DNA of 64,000 nucleotides, taken from contig NZ_JAQSDY010000026.1 of assembly GCF_029946145.1 (NCBI RefSeq), positions 62,001-126,000 on the forward strand, given 5' to 3'. Both the position numbers and the translations under genes were made by a program. Under the pieces are notes generated by a model. That model did not search any database, had not been told where the DNA came from, and was given only the letters and a program-made list of their open reading frames with translations. This document shows, one piece after another, positions 1-8,623 of the stretch. Within the stretch, counting starts at the first letter, position 1. Each line of letters starts with the position of its first letter. The stretch comes from Brevundimonas sp. (GTDB lineage: Bacteria; Pseudomonadota; Alphaproteobacteria; Caulobacterales; Caulobacteraceae).

Positions 1-145
1 GAAGCCCGAAGAGGTGTGGATCACCCACGGGCGCGAGGAAGGCCTGCTGCGCTGGTGCGAGCTGAACGGTCAGCCGGCGAGGGCGCTGCGTCTCGTCGGC
101 TATGAGGAAGAGGACGACGAGGCCGGATCGGCCGAGGTCAGCTAA
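1..145 (+). CDS. C-terminal end of a ligase-associated DNA exonuclease (partial)
   Basis: Only the last 47 codons are in the window, read from base 2 to a TAA at 143-145. The peptide contains VWITHGREEGLLRW and ARALRLVGYEEED, which resemble the C-terminal end of the metallo-beta-lactamase/beta-CASP exonucleases encoded beside ATP-dependent DNA ligases in proteobacterial repair clusters. The catalytic domain lies outside the window, so this rests on the tail alone. Its stop codon overlaps the convergent histidine kinase gene by four bases. Confidence 0.6.
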   Translation, partial: KPEEVWITHGREEGLLRWCELNGQPARALRLVGYEEEDDEAGSAEVS

Positions 146-1773
146 GCGGCGGATCGGGCGACCGGGGCGGATGCGGATCCGGCTTTGGCGGTCGCGGCGG
201 CCTGTTCGAGGGCCAGGTTCATCGCCATGCGCAGGCGTTCGGGCTTGATCGGCTTCTCGACCACGGCGGCCATGCCGATTTCGACGTATTTGCGCGCGTC
301 GTCCGGATCGGCGTTGGCGGTCAGCGCCACGATCGGCAGGGCGCCGGCCGGACCGTCCAGGGCGCGGATGGCCAGGGTCGCCTGGACGCCGTCCATGCGG
401 GGCATCTTGATGTCCATCAGGATCAGATCGAACCGGCGTTCCTGCACGGCTTCCAGAGCCTCCACGCCGTCCTCGGCGGTCTCCGAGGTGCAGCCGAACA
501 TCTCGCACAGCGCCTGGGCCACGACGCGGTTGGTGGCGTTGTCGTCCACGATCAGGATGTGGGGATTGGTCAGAAGCGCGCCGTCGCCGATGCTTTCGAT
601 GTTGGACGGGGCGGCATCCGCGACCTCGGTGCGGGGGACATCGACGTCAAAGGCGAAGGTCGCGCCATGGCCGGGATTGTTTTCCGCCCAGATGCGCCCG
701 TCCATCCGGTCGACGATCTGACGGCAGATGGCGAGGCCGAGGCCTGCGCCGTCGGGACCGGAGCCATGGACGAACGGGTCGAAAATCTCGTCCACGCGCT
801 CGGGATCCACGCCTGGACCTTCGTCGCGAACCCGCGCCTCGAGCCGGACCAGTTCGCCGACGGCCACGGCCTTGAGACCGGCCTCGACGATCCCGTTGCG
901 GGCGAATTTCAGGGCGTTGCCGATCAGGTTGTTGAACAGCTGCTTGACGCGCACGCCGTCGATGACCGCCGCCAGTTCGGTGTCGCCCTCATAGCTGACC
1001 ATCAGGGTGACATTGTCCTGGGATGCGCGAGGCGCCCAGAGCGACTGGACGTCGTCCATCAGGGCCCGCAGGGGCGTGGGCTCCGGATGCAGCTCCAGTT
1101 CTCCGGCCTCGGCCCGCGACAGGTCCAGGGCGTCCTGCAGGATGCGCAGCAGGGCTTCGGAGGAGTCGACGATGGTGGTGACGTGCGCATGCGCCTGGGG
1201 GTTCAGCGGCTGGCGGCGCAGAAGTTCGGCCACGGCCAGCACGCCGTTCATGGGCGTGCGCAACTCATGGCTCATGATGGCGAGGAACTGACTCTTGGCG
1301 CGGGCCGAGGCGAGGGCCTGGTTGCGGGTGTCGCTGAGCGTCCGGGTCTGTTCGGCCAGTTCTTCATTCTGGCGCCGCTGGTGGTCGTTGACGGCCTTCA
1401 GCAGGGACACCGCGGTGCCCACGCCGTGATACCGGCCCTGCCGGGTGACGATGAAGCCGCGCATCAGGGCGGCGGGGCCGCTCTTCAGCAGGATGTCGCA
1501 GAAGGCGTCGATATTGACGCCGGCATCGACCACGGCGGGCTCGGCGTCCATCAGGTGCAGCACCGGCCGACCGGCGTAGAGCGCGTGACCGAAAGGGGCG
1601 GCGATCTTAAGCAGGAAGGCATTACGCTCGATCAGGCCGACCGGCCTGCCATCGTCGACGACGGGGATCACCAGGGTGTCGGGTTCGCTCTCGAAGCGCG
1701 AGAACACAGCGCTTCCCATCGTCTGGGGCGAAACCGCCTCGGCGCGCTCGGTCAAGACTTCGATGGTCGGCAT
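142..1773 (-). CDS. Hybrid sensor histidine kinase with N-terminal CBS-like region and C-terminal receiver
   Basis: About 543 residues, no signal peptide or membrane segment, so probably a cytosolic sensor. In order: a CBS-pair-like region (about residues 30-135, with [16 protein letters not shown] and [15 protein letters not shown]), a short coiled linker, a HisKA domain with phospho-acceptor [15 protein letters not shown], a HATPase with [10 protein letters not shown] and [14 protein letters not shown], and a receiver ([11 protein letters not shown], phospho-Asp in [13 protein letters not shown], Lys in VVEKPIKP). The phosphate would pass from His to the attached receiver and then to an unknown partner; none is adjacent. 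The ATG at 1773 was chosen. A GTG at 1791 with the same frame is possible. Confidence 0.88.
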   Translation of the reverse strand: MPTIEVLTERAEAVSPQTMGSAVFSRFESEPDTLVIPVVDDGRPVGLIERNAFLLKIAAPFGHALYAGRPVLHLMDAEPAVVDAGVNIDAFCDILLKSGPAALMRGFIVTRQGRYHGVGTAVSLLKAVNDHQRRQNEELAEQTRTLSDTRNQALASARAKSQFLAIMSHELRTPMNGVLAVAELLRRQPLNPQAHAHVTTIVDSSEALLRILQDALDLSRAEAGELELHPEPTPLRALMDDVQSLWAPRASQDNVTLMVSYEGDTELAAVIDGVRVKQLFNNLIGNALKFARNGIVEAGLKAVAVGELVRLEARVRDEGPGVDPERVDEIFDPFVHGSGPDGAGLGLAICRQIVDRMDGRIWAENNPGHGATFAFDVDVPRTEVADAAPSNIESIGDGALLTNPHILIVDDNATNRVVAQALCEMFGCTSETAEDGVEALEAVQERRFDLILMDIKMPRMDGVQATLAIRALDGPAGALPIVALTANADPDDARKYVEIGMAAVVEKPIKPERLRMAMNLALEQAAATAKAGSASAPVARSAA

Positions 1774-1966
1774 GTCCGGCCATAACTCCACTGCGACTGG
1801 CGAACATTGACTGAGAACCCTTTGCAGAAGGGTTAAGGACGGTCATCGCCGTTTTTGGGCCATCTTTGCCCTGCGCCCGGGGCTGGTGTAGAAGGCCCGC
1901 CCGCCATCGAGGCGGCCCATCCCCTTTGTTTATGCGCGCGGCCGACCGGCCGACCGCAGGTTTGTC
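1774..1966. promoter_or_regulatory. Divergent intergenic region between the hybrid kinase and queC
   Basis: This 193-base gap must carry promoters for both directions. The clearest structure is a perfect 7-bp inverted repeat, AACCCTT (1816-1822) and AAGGGTT (1828-1834), separated by five bases. It could be an operator or a small hairpin in the kinase leader. I looked for a preQ1 riboswitch before queC and did not find the A-rich tail that would support one. Confidence 0.3.
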
Positions 1967-2683
1967 ATGAGCGATTTCCGCCCCGCCAGCGAAAAATCCG
2001 CCCTGGTCCTGTTCTCGGGCGGGCAGGACAGCGCCACCTGCCTGGCCTGGGCGCTGGAGCGGTTTTCGCGCGTCGAGACCGTGGGTTTCGACTACGGCCA
2101 GCGCCACGCGGTCGAGATGGAGGCGCGTCTGAAGGTGCGCGAAGGCATGCTGGCGGTCCTGCCGCAGTGGGCCGGCCGGCTGGGGCCGGATCATGTCGTG
2201 GACCTGACGGGCTATGGGCGAATATCGGAGAGCGCCCTGACGACGGATCGGGCGATCGAGATGGACGCGCGGGGCCTGCCCAGCACCTTCGTGCCGGGGC
2301 GGAACCTGGTGTTTCTGGCCTGCGCCGCTGCCCTGGCGGACCGGCGGAACCTCGAGGTTCTGGTCGGCGGCATGTGCGAGACGGATTTCTCCGGCTATCC
2401 CGACTGCCGCCGCGACACGATCGACGCCATGGCGGCGGCGCTCAGCCTCGGGCTGGACAAGCCTGTGGTGATCGAGACGCCGCTGATGGCCCTGACCAAG
2501 GCGGAAACCTGGGCCCTGGCGAACCGGATCGGTGGCGCGCCGCTGGTGGCGCTGATCGTCGAGGCGTCGCACACCTGCTACCGCGGCGACCGCGCGCACC
2601 GCCACGCCTGGGGCTATGGCTGCGGCGACTGCCCGGCCTGTGTGCTGCGGGCGGCGGGCCATGCGGAATGGGCGGCCGCATGA
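1967..2683 (+). CDS. queC: 7-cyano-7-deazaguanine synthase QueC
   Basis: 238 residues, normal for the family. QueC converts 7-carboxy-7-deazaguanine, ammonia and ATP to preQ0, the precursor of queuosine in tRNA. The N-terminal PP-loop ATP-pyrophosphatase motif [13 protein letters not shown] (residues 13-25) is intact. Zinc-ligand cysteines are visible near the C-terminus in HTCYRG and [10 protein letters not shown]. It is the first gene of a tightly packed queC-queE-queD operon: its TGA overlaps the queE ATG within ATGA. Queuosine pathway order and content make the call secure. Confidence 0.96.
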   Translation: MSDFRPASEKSALVLFSGGQDSATCLAWALERFSRVETVGFDYGQRHAVEMEARLKVREGMLAVLPQWAGRLGPDHVVDLTGYGRISESALTTDRAIEMDARGLPSTFVPGRNLVFLACAAALADRRNLEVLVGGMCETDFSGYPDCRRDTIDAMAAALSLGLDKPVVIETPLMALTKAETWALANRIGGAPLVALIVEASHTCYRGDRAHRHAWGYGCGDCPACVLRAAGHAEWAAA

Positions 2684-3315
2684 CCTATTCCGCCAAGGAA
2701 GTGTTCCTGACCGTGCAGGGCGAGGGCGGACAGGCCGGACGACCGGCCGTCTTCCTGCGGTTCGCCGGCTGCAATCTGTGGAACGGGCTCGAGCGAGATC
2801 GGGCGACGGCGGTCTGCACGTTCTGCGACACGGATTTCGTGGGAGTGGACGGCGACGGGGGCGGGAAATTCACCAGCGCCGACGCCCTGGCGGACCATGT
2901 GCTGTCGATGTGGCGGGGCAGGGCGGGGGACCCCCGGCTGGTCGTCTGCACCGGCGGCGAGCCCTTGCTGCAGCTGGACGCGCCGCTCATCGACGCCTTG
3001 CATGCGCGGGGCTTCGAGATCGCCATCGAGTCCAATGGAACGCTGGCGGCGCCGGCCGGGATCGACTGGATCTGCGTCAGCCCCAAGGCCGATGCGCCCG
3101 TGGTGCAGATGTCCGGTCAGGAGCTGAAGCTGGTCTTTCCGCAAGCCCTGGCCATGCCGGACCGGTTCGAGCACCTGCCGTTCGAACGCTTCTGGCTGCA
3201 GCCGATGGACGGGCCCGACCAGGCGGCCAATACGGCGGCGGCCATCGACTATTGTCTGACCCATCCGAAATGGCGGCTCAGCGTCCAGACCCACAAATAC
3301 ATCGGCGTAAGATGA
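2680..3315 (+). CDS. queE: 7-carboxy-7-deazaguanine synthase QueE (radical SAM)
   Basis: 211 residues. QueE rearranges 6-carboxytetrahydropterin to 7-carboxy-7-deazaguanine using a 4Fe-4S cluster and SAM. The cluster cysteines are Cys31, Cys46 and Cys49 (CNLWNG then CTFCDTDF), a C-x14-C-x2-C spacing instead of the usual CX3CX2C. This expanded loop is known from the proteobacterial QueE subgroup that includes the Burkholderia multivorans enzyme. The GEG motif ([10 protein letters not shown]) and the SAM-site CTGGEP are present. Start and stop each overlap the neighbouring que gene by four bases, indicating translational coupling. Confidence 0.95.
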   Translation: MTYSAKEVFLTVQGEGGQAGRPAVFLRFAGCNLWNGLERDRATAVCTFCDTDFVGVDGDGGGKFTSADALADHVLSMWRGRAGDPRLVVCTGGEPLLQLDAPLIDALHARGFEIAIESNGTLAAPAGIDWICVSPKADAPVVQMSGQELKLVFPQALAMPDRFEHLPFERFWLQPMDGPDQAANTAAAIDYCLTHPKWRLSVQTHKYIGVR

Positions 3316-3680
3316 GCGTTTTCGAGATCACCAAGGCGGCCACCTTCGACGCGGCCCACCATTTTCCCAGCGAGCCGGAGGGCAGCATCTATCGTCGCAT
3401 CCACGGCCATTCCTTTACGGTCGAGGCCACGATCCGTTCGGAGGTGCTGGACGCCGATCATGGCTGGGTCGCCGATCTCGGCGCGCTGGACCGCGCCCTC
3501 AAGGCGGCGGCCGAAGAGTTGGACCACGGCATGCTGAACGAGAAGCCGGGGCTGGAGCTGCCAAGCCTGGAGAACCTCTGTCTCTGGTTCGCCCGTCGCC
3601 TCAAGCCGGAATGGCCGGGCTTGTGCCGCATCCAGGTGGCGCGGCCGACCATTCACGAACGGTGCGTTCTGACGCTGTGA
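3312..3680 (+). CDS. queD: 6-carboxytetrahydropterin synthase-like protein QueD, catalytic Cys position occupied by Tyr
   Basis: 122 residues, PTPS family. QueD converts 7,8-dihydroneopterin triphosphate to 6-carboxytetrahydropterin, the QueE substrate. The three zinc histidines are visible as His16 (AAHHFP), His31 and His33 (RIHGHSF), along with DHGMLNE and a terminal HERC. In E. coli QueD the nucleophile lies four residues before the HGH motif (CGRLHGH). Here that position is Tyr27 (YRRIHGH). Operon position still argues for a QueD role, so either the subfamily uses another residue or activity differs. ATGA overlap with queE. Confidence 0.85.
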   Translation: MSVFEITKAATFDAAHHFPSEPEGSIYRRIHGHSFTVEATIRSEVLDADHGWVADLGALDRALKAAAEELDHGMLNEKPGLELPSLENLCLWFARRLKPEWPGLCRIQVARPTIHERCVLTL

Positions 3681-3681
3681 C

Positions 3682-3954
3682 CTAGCAGTCGCGGCCCTGG
3701 CGCTGGCGCTGTTCGCAGCGGCGCTGTTCGCGTTCGTACTCGCGCTGTTCGCGCTCGCGTCTGGCCTTCGTTTCCTGGTCGGAGGTCGTGACCGCATCGA
3801 CGCCCGCGCCGACCACGGCGCCGGTGACCTGGGCCGCGCCGCCGACGACCGCGCCGGCCGTACCGACGACGGCCCCGACCAGACAGCCTTGCAGCATCAG
3901 GGCCGCGGCGAGGACGCCTGACAGGGTGGCGAGACGGGCGGGGGACATGGACAT
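3682..3954 (-). CDS. Small predicted lipoprotein with glycine-rich segment
   Basis: 90 residues. A signal sequence ends in a lipobox, LMLQGC, so the protein is probably lipid-anchored. A hydrophobic Gly/Ala/Val stretch (VGAVVGTAGAVVGGAAQ) follows and resembles glycine-zipper segments. The C-terminus is very rich in Arg, Glu and Gln and ends RDC. The ATG at 3954 is preceded by GGAGAG at a good distance, so a longer frame reaching 4002 is unlikely to be used. Convergent with queD, one base apart. Function unknown. Confidence 0.7.
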   Translation of the reverse strand: MSMSPARLATLSGVLAAALMLQGCLVGAVVGTAGAVVGGAAQVTGAVVGAGVDAVTTSDQETKARREREQREYEREQRRCEQRQRQGRDC

Positions 3955-4034
3955 GGCGAATCTCTCCTGACCGGCAGGGTTAGCCGCCAAGGGTGAACGC
4001 ATCCTGACCCGGCGCCCGGCGAGGGTTTGCGGGA

Positions 4035-4111
4035 TGGTGGGCGGCGAGGGGTTCGAACCCCCGACCCCCTCGGTGTAAACGAGGTGCTCTGACCAGCTGA
4101 GCTAGCCGCCC
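4035..4111 (-). tRNA. tRNA-Val (anticodon UAC), CCA encoded
   Basis: The reverse strand reads GGGCGGCTAGCTCAGCTGG at the 5' end, pairing with GCCGCCC before A and CCA at the 3' end. The D-loop signature, a five-pair anticodon stem CTCGT/ACCGAG region with loop TTTACAC, and the T-arm GGGTTCGAACCC are all present. Anticodon TAC reads valine codons. 77 nt with CCA. Confidence 0.96.
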
Positions 4112-4127
4112 GATCCTCCGTGCCGGC

Positions 4128-7100
4128 CTAGAACCGGAAGCTGGCCCGCAGGAACAGCATGTAGCGGACATAGTCCTCGATCATCTCGGCGTCGGCGTTG
4201 ATGGACAGCATGCCTAGTTCGTTGCCGATGTTCAGCCGGAAGCCGACGATGGGTCCGCCGCCCTCGATCGAGCCGCCGGCCAGGGTGAAGTCCGGACCGC
4301 CCGAGCGGAAGCGGGCGATGGTTTCGCCCGGATCGACCGAGATGTTCTGACGCCAGCCGACCCGCAGTTCGGGCCGCATCCAGCTGTTTTCGCCCATAGA
4401 CATGCCGACGTTGACCGCGGCGGTCGCGGAGAACAGGTGGCCCTCGCGGTCGTCGATCTCCAGATCGAACCCGTCGCCGCCGCCTTGTTCGATATGGCCG
4501 TCCTCGCTGAGCGCGAAGTATTCGGCATAGACCTCGGGCCGGACGCTGAAGCGGCCGAAGGAGCGCTCGTACGACGCCCCGCCGGCCGCGGCCAGGGTGA
4601 AGCCGTTCCAGTCCGATTCATTGGCCAGGTTCAGACCGCCGCCGACGAAGCGCCGCTCGGAGTTGAAGGTCGCATAGCCTGCGGCCGCGCGCGCCCAGGT
4701 CGTCCAGTACTGACCCTGGGCGCGCCAGTAGAGGCCCAGTTCCAGCAGGTTCGCCGACAACACTTCCTCGGCCTCGGCTTCGGGGTCTTCCAGGTCGGAC
4801 GAGGTGAAGGCCACCGTGATGCCGACATTGCCCAGACCGCTGCCGCGCTCGATACCGCCCGCGACGCCGAAGCCTTCCGAGCGGAAGCCGTAGGTGTCGG
4901 TCTTGTCCTTGTCGGCGTAGAAATTGATCTCCTGGACCCAGGCGCTGGTTTCGCCTGGCGCGGCCGAAGCGTTGCGGCCAGTAAGCGCTCGCGTCACGGC
5001 GTCGACGCCCGAGGCCAGCGAAAGCAGCGGACCGCCCGAATGTTCGGGCAGGAGCTGTTCGTACAGGTTGATGAACCCCTCGCGGTTGGTCTGGGCGAGG
5101 AAGGCGTTGCGCATGTTCAGCGCGTCGGGATCGCCGATCGAGGTGTAGAAGGCGTCATAGGCCGCGGCTTCGACGGCGATCAACTCGGCTTCGGCCGCGG
5201 TTCGCTGGCGGACATCGACGAACACCTCGCCGGCGGGGACGTTGGCGCCCGCCTCGACCACGTAGACATAGGGAGAGTTGGATTCGATCGAGTCCAGGTC
5301 GATCGCGCCGAAATTCAGCGTCGCTGCGTCGATCAGGGTGAACCGGTTCGGCGCCGCCAGCAGCGAGGTGAACCGAACGCCGAGGCCGGCGCCGTCGGCC
5401 AGGGTCGCCGTTCCCGCGACGTTGAAGCCGCCAGCCGTGTTGTTGGCCGGATCCAGAGTGATGATCAGGTCGCCGGCCGCGCCGACGTTCAAGCTGGTGA
5501 TGTCCATGCGCGTGGCCTGGCGCGCATCGAGCGTACCGCTCGATACGTCGATGGCCAGGTCGCCGCCGGTGTCGGACAGGGCGCCACGCACCGCTGCGCC
5601 GCCCGTGATCGTCAGGCGGTCGGCACCGGCGCCGAAACTGATGTCGCCCAGGATCGCGCCGTTCCGGATATCGAGCGTGTCGGCTCCGGAGCCCAGCTTG
5701 ATCGCGCCCACGATCATCGGTTCGTTGTCATCCGGCACGCCGTCGCCGTCGGTGTCGGGATTGGCTGTGGTCGGCGTGGCGGCGACGCCCGTCTGAAGCA
5801 GGGTCACGCCGGTCGTGTTGGCGCTGACGTCAATGGCGGTCGTCGTTCCCGTCAGCGGATCGCCTGCCTCGTTCGGGTTGAGCGTCGCCTGGAAGGATCG
5901 CGTGTTGGTGATCGAGGTGACCGTGCCGCTGAGGTCCAGGAGGCCGGTCACCGTCGCTGCGCCGCCGCCGGAAGAGGCGAGGATCGAGCCGTTGTTGGTC
6001 AGGCTTGTGACCGACGCGCCGACGTCAATCCGGATCGCCGTCGCCGACGAGGCGGTCAGTTCGCTGGCGACGGCGCCGGTGATGGCGCCGGAGTTGAAGA
6101 TCTGCGGCGCGGTCGTTCCCGCGCCGATCCGGATCGCTGTGGCCTGTCCGTCCAGGGCAAGGGCGGACAAGGCGCTTTCGTTGCGGATGCCGCCCGCAAT
6201 CGTCACCGTCTGGCCGGCGTTGCCGCCGAACACGACGCCGTTGGCATTGATGCCGCTGTAGACGCCCTGGGCGCTGATCGTTCCGCGGTTGATGAAGCCA
6301 AAGGCACTGTCGCCTGTCCCCACGGCGCCGAGCGAGATCGAGCGGGACGCGGAGCCGACCGCGATGGCCGGTGCGGCGCCAAAGCTGGTGATCGAGCCGG
6401 TGGGTTCTGTGGCGTCCGGAATCCCGTCGCCGTCTTCGTCGGTATTGGCCGTGTCCGCGTCGGCGGGCGCGCGGTCGATGATCACGCCGCCAGCGATATC
6501 GCCCGCGACGACGACCGCAGGGCCGCCCTGCAGTTTGTCGTCGGCGTCGAGCTTGCCTTCGAAGGCGTCGTTTCCGAGCGAGGTATAGCGATAGCCGGAC
6601 GCGAGTATTTCGCCCTGAAGCGTCAGCCGGCCGCCCACATCGCCGCCGATCGACACCGCGGACGCATTGGCGCCGCGCGCGCTGACGTTGCCGAGAAGCA
6701 TCACGCCCCCGGTAACCGTGCCCTGGGTGCGAACGGCGACCGAGTTGTCGCCGAACACCCGGATGGCGCCCTGGCTCTGAAGCTTACCGTTCAGACCCGA
6801 TTCGATGGAAATGCCGTAGGAGTTGTTTCCATCCACGCTGATCAGGCCGGTCGTGCCGACGATCAGGTCGCCGGTGACGGGGGCGCCTGCCGCATACCGG
6901 ATGCCGTAGCGGCCGGTCCCGTTCGCCCAGGGACCGTCGAGGTCGCCATCGTTGTCGGTATCCGGGTAGTTGTCGATATTGTCCGCGACGTTGATGGAGC
7001 CGTTGATCGTCAGGGTGGACGTCACCCCGGGGTTGACCAGCACTCCGGTCGCGCCGTCAGCGGCTGCGGCCATGTTGACTGCGCCACTGGACTCTATGGC

Positions 7101-7313
7101 GAGGTTTTCGCTCGCGTCGATCGTAACCGCCGCGCCGGACGTCACATTGATCGCGCCCCCGCTGGTGATGCGGATGTCGTCGGGGCCGGAGCCGCCCGGG
7201 TTCGACGCGGCGATCGGTGTCGTGCGGGCGGTCGAGATCACGACCTCGGCCATCGCGCCGGAGGCTGCCATCAGGGGAGCGATCGCAACCGCGGTCGCGA
7301 GTAGAATACGCAT
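4128..7313 (-). CDS. Autotransporter with type Va-like beta-barrel and calcium-binding-type repeats
   Basis: 1061 residues. A signal peptide (MRILLATAVAIAPLMAASGAMA) precedes a long Thr/Ala/Gly-rich passenger of beta-helix character with repeated N-G-S-I-like turns. A C-terminal barrel of roughly 280 residues ends in FLRASFRF, with the terminal Phe that the outer membrane insertion machinery recognises. The passenger carries three acidic segments of the DxDxDG type (DTDNDGDLDG, DEDGDGIPD, DTDGDGVPDD), typical of thrombospondin type 3-like calcium sites. Probably a surface-displayed or secreted adhesin-like protein; substrate unknown. An AGGGG element lies nine bases before the ATG. Confidence 0.88.
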   Translation of the reverse strand: MRILLATAVAIAPLMAASGAMAEVVISTARTTPIAASNPGGSGPDDIRITSGGAINVTSGAAVTIDASENLAIESSGAVNMAAAADGATGVLVNPGVTSTLTINGSINVADNIDNYPDTDNDGDLDGPWANGTGRYGIRYAAGAPVTGDLIVGTTGLISVDGNNSYGISIESGLNGKLQSQGAIRVFGDNSVAVRTQGTVTGGVMLLGNVSARGANASAVSIGGDVGGRLTLQGEILASGYRYTSLGNDAFEGKLDADDKLQGGPAVVVAGDIAGGVIIDRAPADADTANTDEDGDGIPDATEPTGSITSFGAAPAIAVGSASRSISLGAVGTGDSAFGFINRGTISAQGVYSGINANGVVFGGNAGQTVTIAGGIRNESALSALALDGQATAIRIGAGTTAPQIFNSGAITGAVASELTASSATAIRIDVGASVTSLTNNGSILASSGGGAATVTGLLDLSGTVTSITNTRSFQATLNPNEAGDPLTGTTTAIDVSANTTGVTLLQTGVAATPTTANPDTDGDGVPDDNEPMIVGAIKLGSGADTLDIRNGAILGDISFGAGADRLTITGGAAVRGALSDTGGDLAIDVSSGTLDARQATRMDITSLNVGAAGDLIITLDPANNTAGGFNVAGTATLADGAGLGVRFTSLLAAPNRFTLIDAATLNFGAIDLDSIESNSPYVYVVEAGANVPAGEVFVDVRQRTAAEAELIAVEAAAYDAFYTSIGDPDALNMRNAFLAQTNREGFINLYEQLLPEHSGGPLLSLASGVDAVTRALTGRNASAAPGETSAWVQEINFYADKDKTDTYGFRSEGFGVAGGIERGSGLGNVGITVAFTSSDLEDPEAEAEEVLSANLLELGLYWRAQGQYWTTWARAAAGYATFNSERRFVGGGLNLANESDWNGFTLAAAGGASYERSFGRFSVRPEVYAEYFALSEDGHIEQGGGDGFDLEIDDREGHLFSATAAVNVGMSMGENSWMRPELRVGWRQNISVDPGETIARFRSGGPDFTLAGGSIEGGGPIVGFRLNIGNELGMLSINADAEMIEDYVRYMLFLRASFRF

Positions 7314-7473
7314 TCGGTAGAAACCCCTGTGGACGATACGCCAGAGACGCGGGCGATCCTCTAACAGGGACCAGGCCAGCCTGCCTCAAGTTTCTCGAAT
7401 TTGAGGCGAATGCAAGGCCGAAGCCGGGCTGCGGGGTCACAGATCAAGCGCGACTATTGCGCATTGTGGCATC

Positions 7474-7489
7474 AAAATGATATCATTTT
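7474..7489. promoter_or_regulatory. Perfect 16-bp palindrome upstream of the SPFH-Arc operon
   Basis: The sequence AAAATGATATCATTTT is an exact palindrome 24 bases before the SPFH start codon, in locally AT-rich DNA that contrasts with the surrounding composition. A dimer or tetramer of the ribbon-helix-helix protein encoded two genes down would be a natural ligand, giving autoregulation. That last step is inference. Confidence 0.7.
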
Positions 7490-7512
7490 CATATTGTTCG
7501 AGGGAGGGCCCC

Positions 7513-8406
7513 ATGACCGCCACCACACATTCCAGATCCACTGAACGCCCGGCATCGACGGCCAATGGCGTCGTTGTGCTGCTGATAGGGCTGGCCCTTC
7601 TGATTCTGGGGCCGATCAGCATCGCCCAGGATCCTGACAACGCCCTGCGGGTCGTGGCCGGCATCGCCGCCGCGGTTCTGGGTTTGCTGTTGATCTGCGG
7701 CCTGTATTCGCTGCAACCCAACGAGGGCATGGCGATCCTGCTGTTCGGCGACTATCGCGGCACCGACCGCAAGACAGGCCTGCGCTGGGTCCTGCCGTGG
7801 TACAGTCGCAAGAAGATCAGCCTGCGGGTCCGAAACCTGACCAGCGACAAGCTGAAGGTGAACGACAAGCGCGGCAATCCGATCGAGATCGCCGCCAACG
7901 TGGTCTGGCGCGTGGAGGATTCGGCCCAGGCCCTGTTCGACGTTGACGACTATCAGGCGTTCGTCGCCATCCAGGTCGATACGGCCCTGCGCGATATCGC
8001 CTCGCACTACGCCTATGATCATGGCGAGGAAGGGCAGGACTCCGAGCTGACGCTTCGCGCCGACGCCGAGGACGTAGCCGCCCGACTGCGTGACGAACTT
8101 GGCACCCGGCTGCATGCCGCTGGTCTGGCGATCGATGAGGCGCGGCTGGCCCACCTGGCCTATGCGCCCGAGATCGCGGGCGTCATGCTACGGCGTCAGC
8201 AGGCCGAGGCCATACTATCAGCGCGGCGCCTGATCGTCCGCGGCGCGGTGGCCATGGTCGAGAACGCGCTTCTGGACCTCGGTGAACGCGGCGTCGTCGA
8301 CCTGGACGAGGACCGCAAGGCCGCGATGGTGTCCAACCTGCTGGTCGTGCTGTGCGCCGATCGCGAGGCCCAACCCGTGATCAACACCGGCACCCTGTAC
8401 GGCTAG
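7513..8406 (+). CDS. SPFH/Band 7 (stomatin-prohibitin-like) membrane protein
   Basis: 297 residues. Two hydrophobic segments near the N-terminus (GVVVLLIGLALLILGPISI and VVAGIAAAVLGLLLICGLY) precede a cytoplasmic or periplasmic SPFH domain: PNEGMAILLFGDYRGTDRKT, then LKVNDKRGNPIEIAANVVWRV and VDTALRDIASHYAYD. SPFH proteins oligomerise at membrane microdomains and often regulate membrane proteases. The ATG at 7513 follows GAGGGAGGG. An upstream in-frame ATG at 7477 falls inside the palindrome and lacks a ribosome site. The next gene begins three bases after the stop, so the two are co-transcribed. Confidence 0.9.
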   Translation: MTATTHSRSTERPASTANGVVVLLIGLALLILGPISIAQDPDNALRVVAGIAAAVLGLLLICGLYSLQPNEGMAILLFGDYRGTDRKTGLRWVLPWYSRKKISLRVRNLTSDKLKVNDKRGNPIEIAANVVWRVEDSAQALFDVDDYQAFVAIQVDTALRDIASHYAYDHGEEGQDSELTLRADAEDVAARLRDELGTRLHAAGLAIDEARLAHLAYAPEIAGVMLRRQQAEAILSARRLIVRGAVAMVENALLDLGERGVVDLDEDRKAAMVSNLLVVLCADREAQPVINTGTLYG

Positions 8407-8409
8407 GGT

Positions 8410-8592
8410 ATGGCGCGTCCCAGGAAGTCCTTTCTGATGCGCGCCTCTCCGGGCGTTATGGCGGCGGTCGAGCGATTGGCCGCCGCCGAGCTGCGCTCGG
8501 TCAACGCCCAGGTGGAAATCCTGCTGCGGGAGGCGCTGCATCGCCGCGGGGTGACACCCTCGGAAGACCCTCCGCAAGCGGACGACGCTTGA
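8410..8592 (+). CDS. Arc-family ribbon-helix-helix DNA-binding protein
   Basis: 60 residues. The N-terminal beta strand (KSFLMRASP) and helices (VMAAVERLAAAELRS, NAQVEILLREAL) match the Arc/MetJ fold, which binds DNA as a dimer of dimers. It follows the SPFH gene with a three-base gap, and the operon is headed by a perfect palindrome, so autorepression is plausible. It could alternatively be an antitoxin, but no small toxin partner lies beside it. Confidence 0.82.
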   Translation: MARPRKSFLMRASPGVMAAVERLAAAELRSVNAQVEILLREALHRRGVTPSEDPPQADDA

Positions 8593-8623
8593 GCTTGGCT
8601 GCGAGCGGCGCTAGGGGCCGCTG

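Noticed and set aside
1892-1966. Possible preQ1 riboswitch ahead of queC
   Set aside because: Short GC stems are present, but the A-rich tail and pseudoknot needed for the preQ1 class are not seen.
4437-7304. A 955-codon open frame on the + strand
   Set aside because: Antisense to the autotransporter; rich in Arg, Gly, Asp and Ala from reversed GC-rich codons; no ribosome site or domain.
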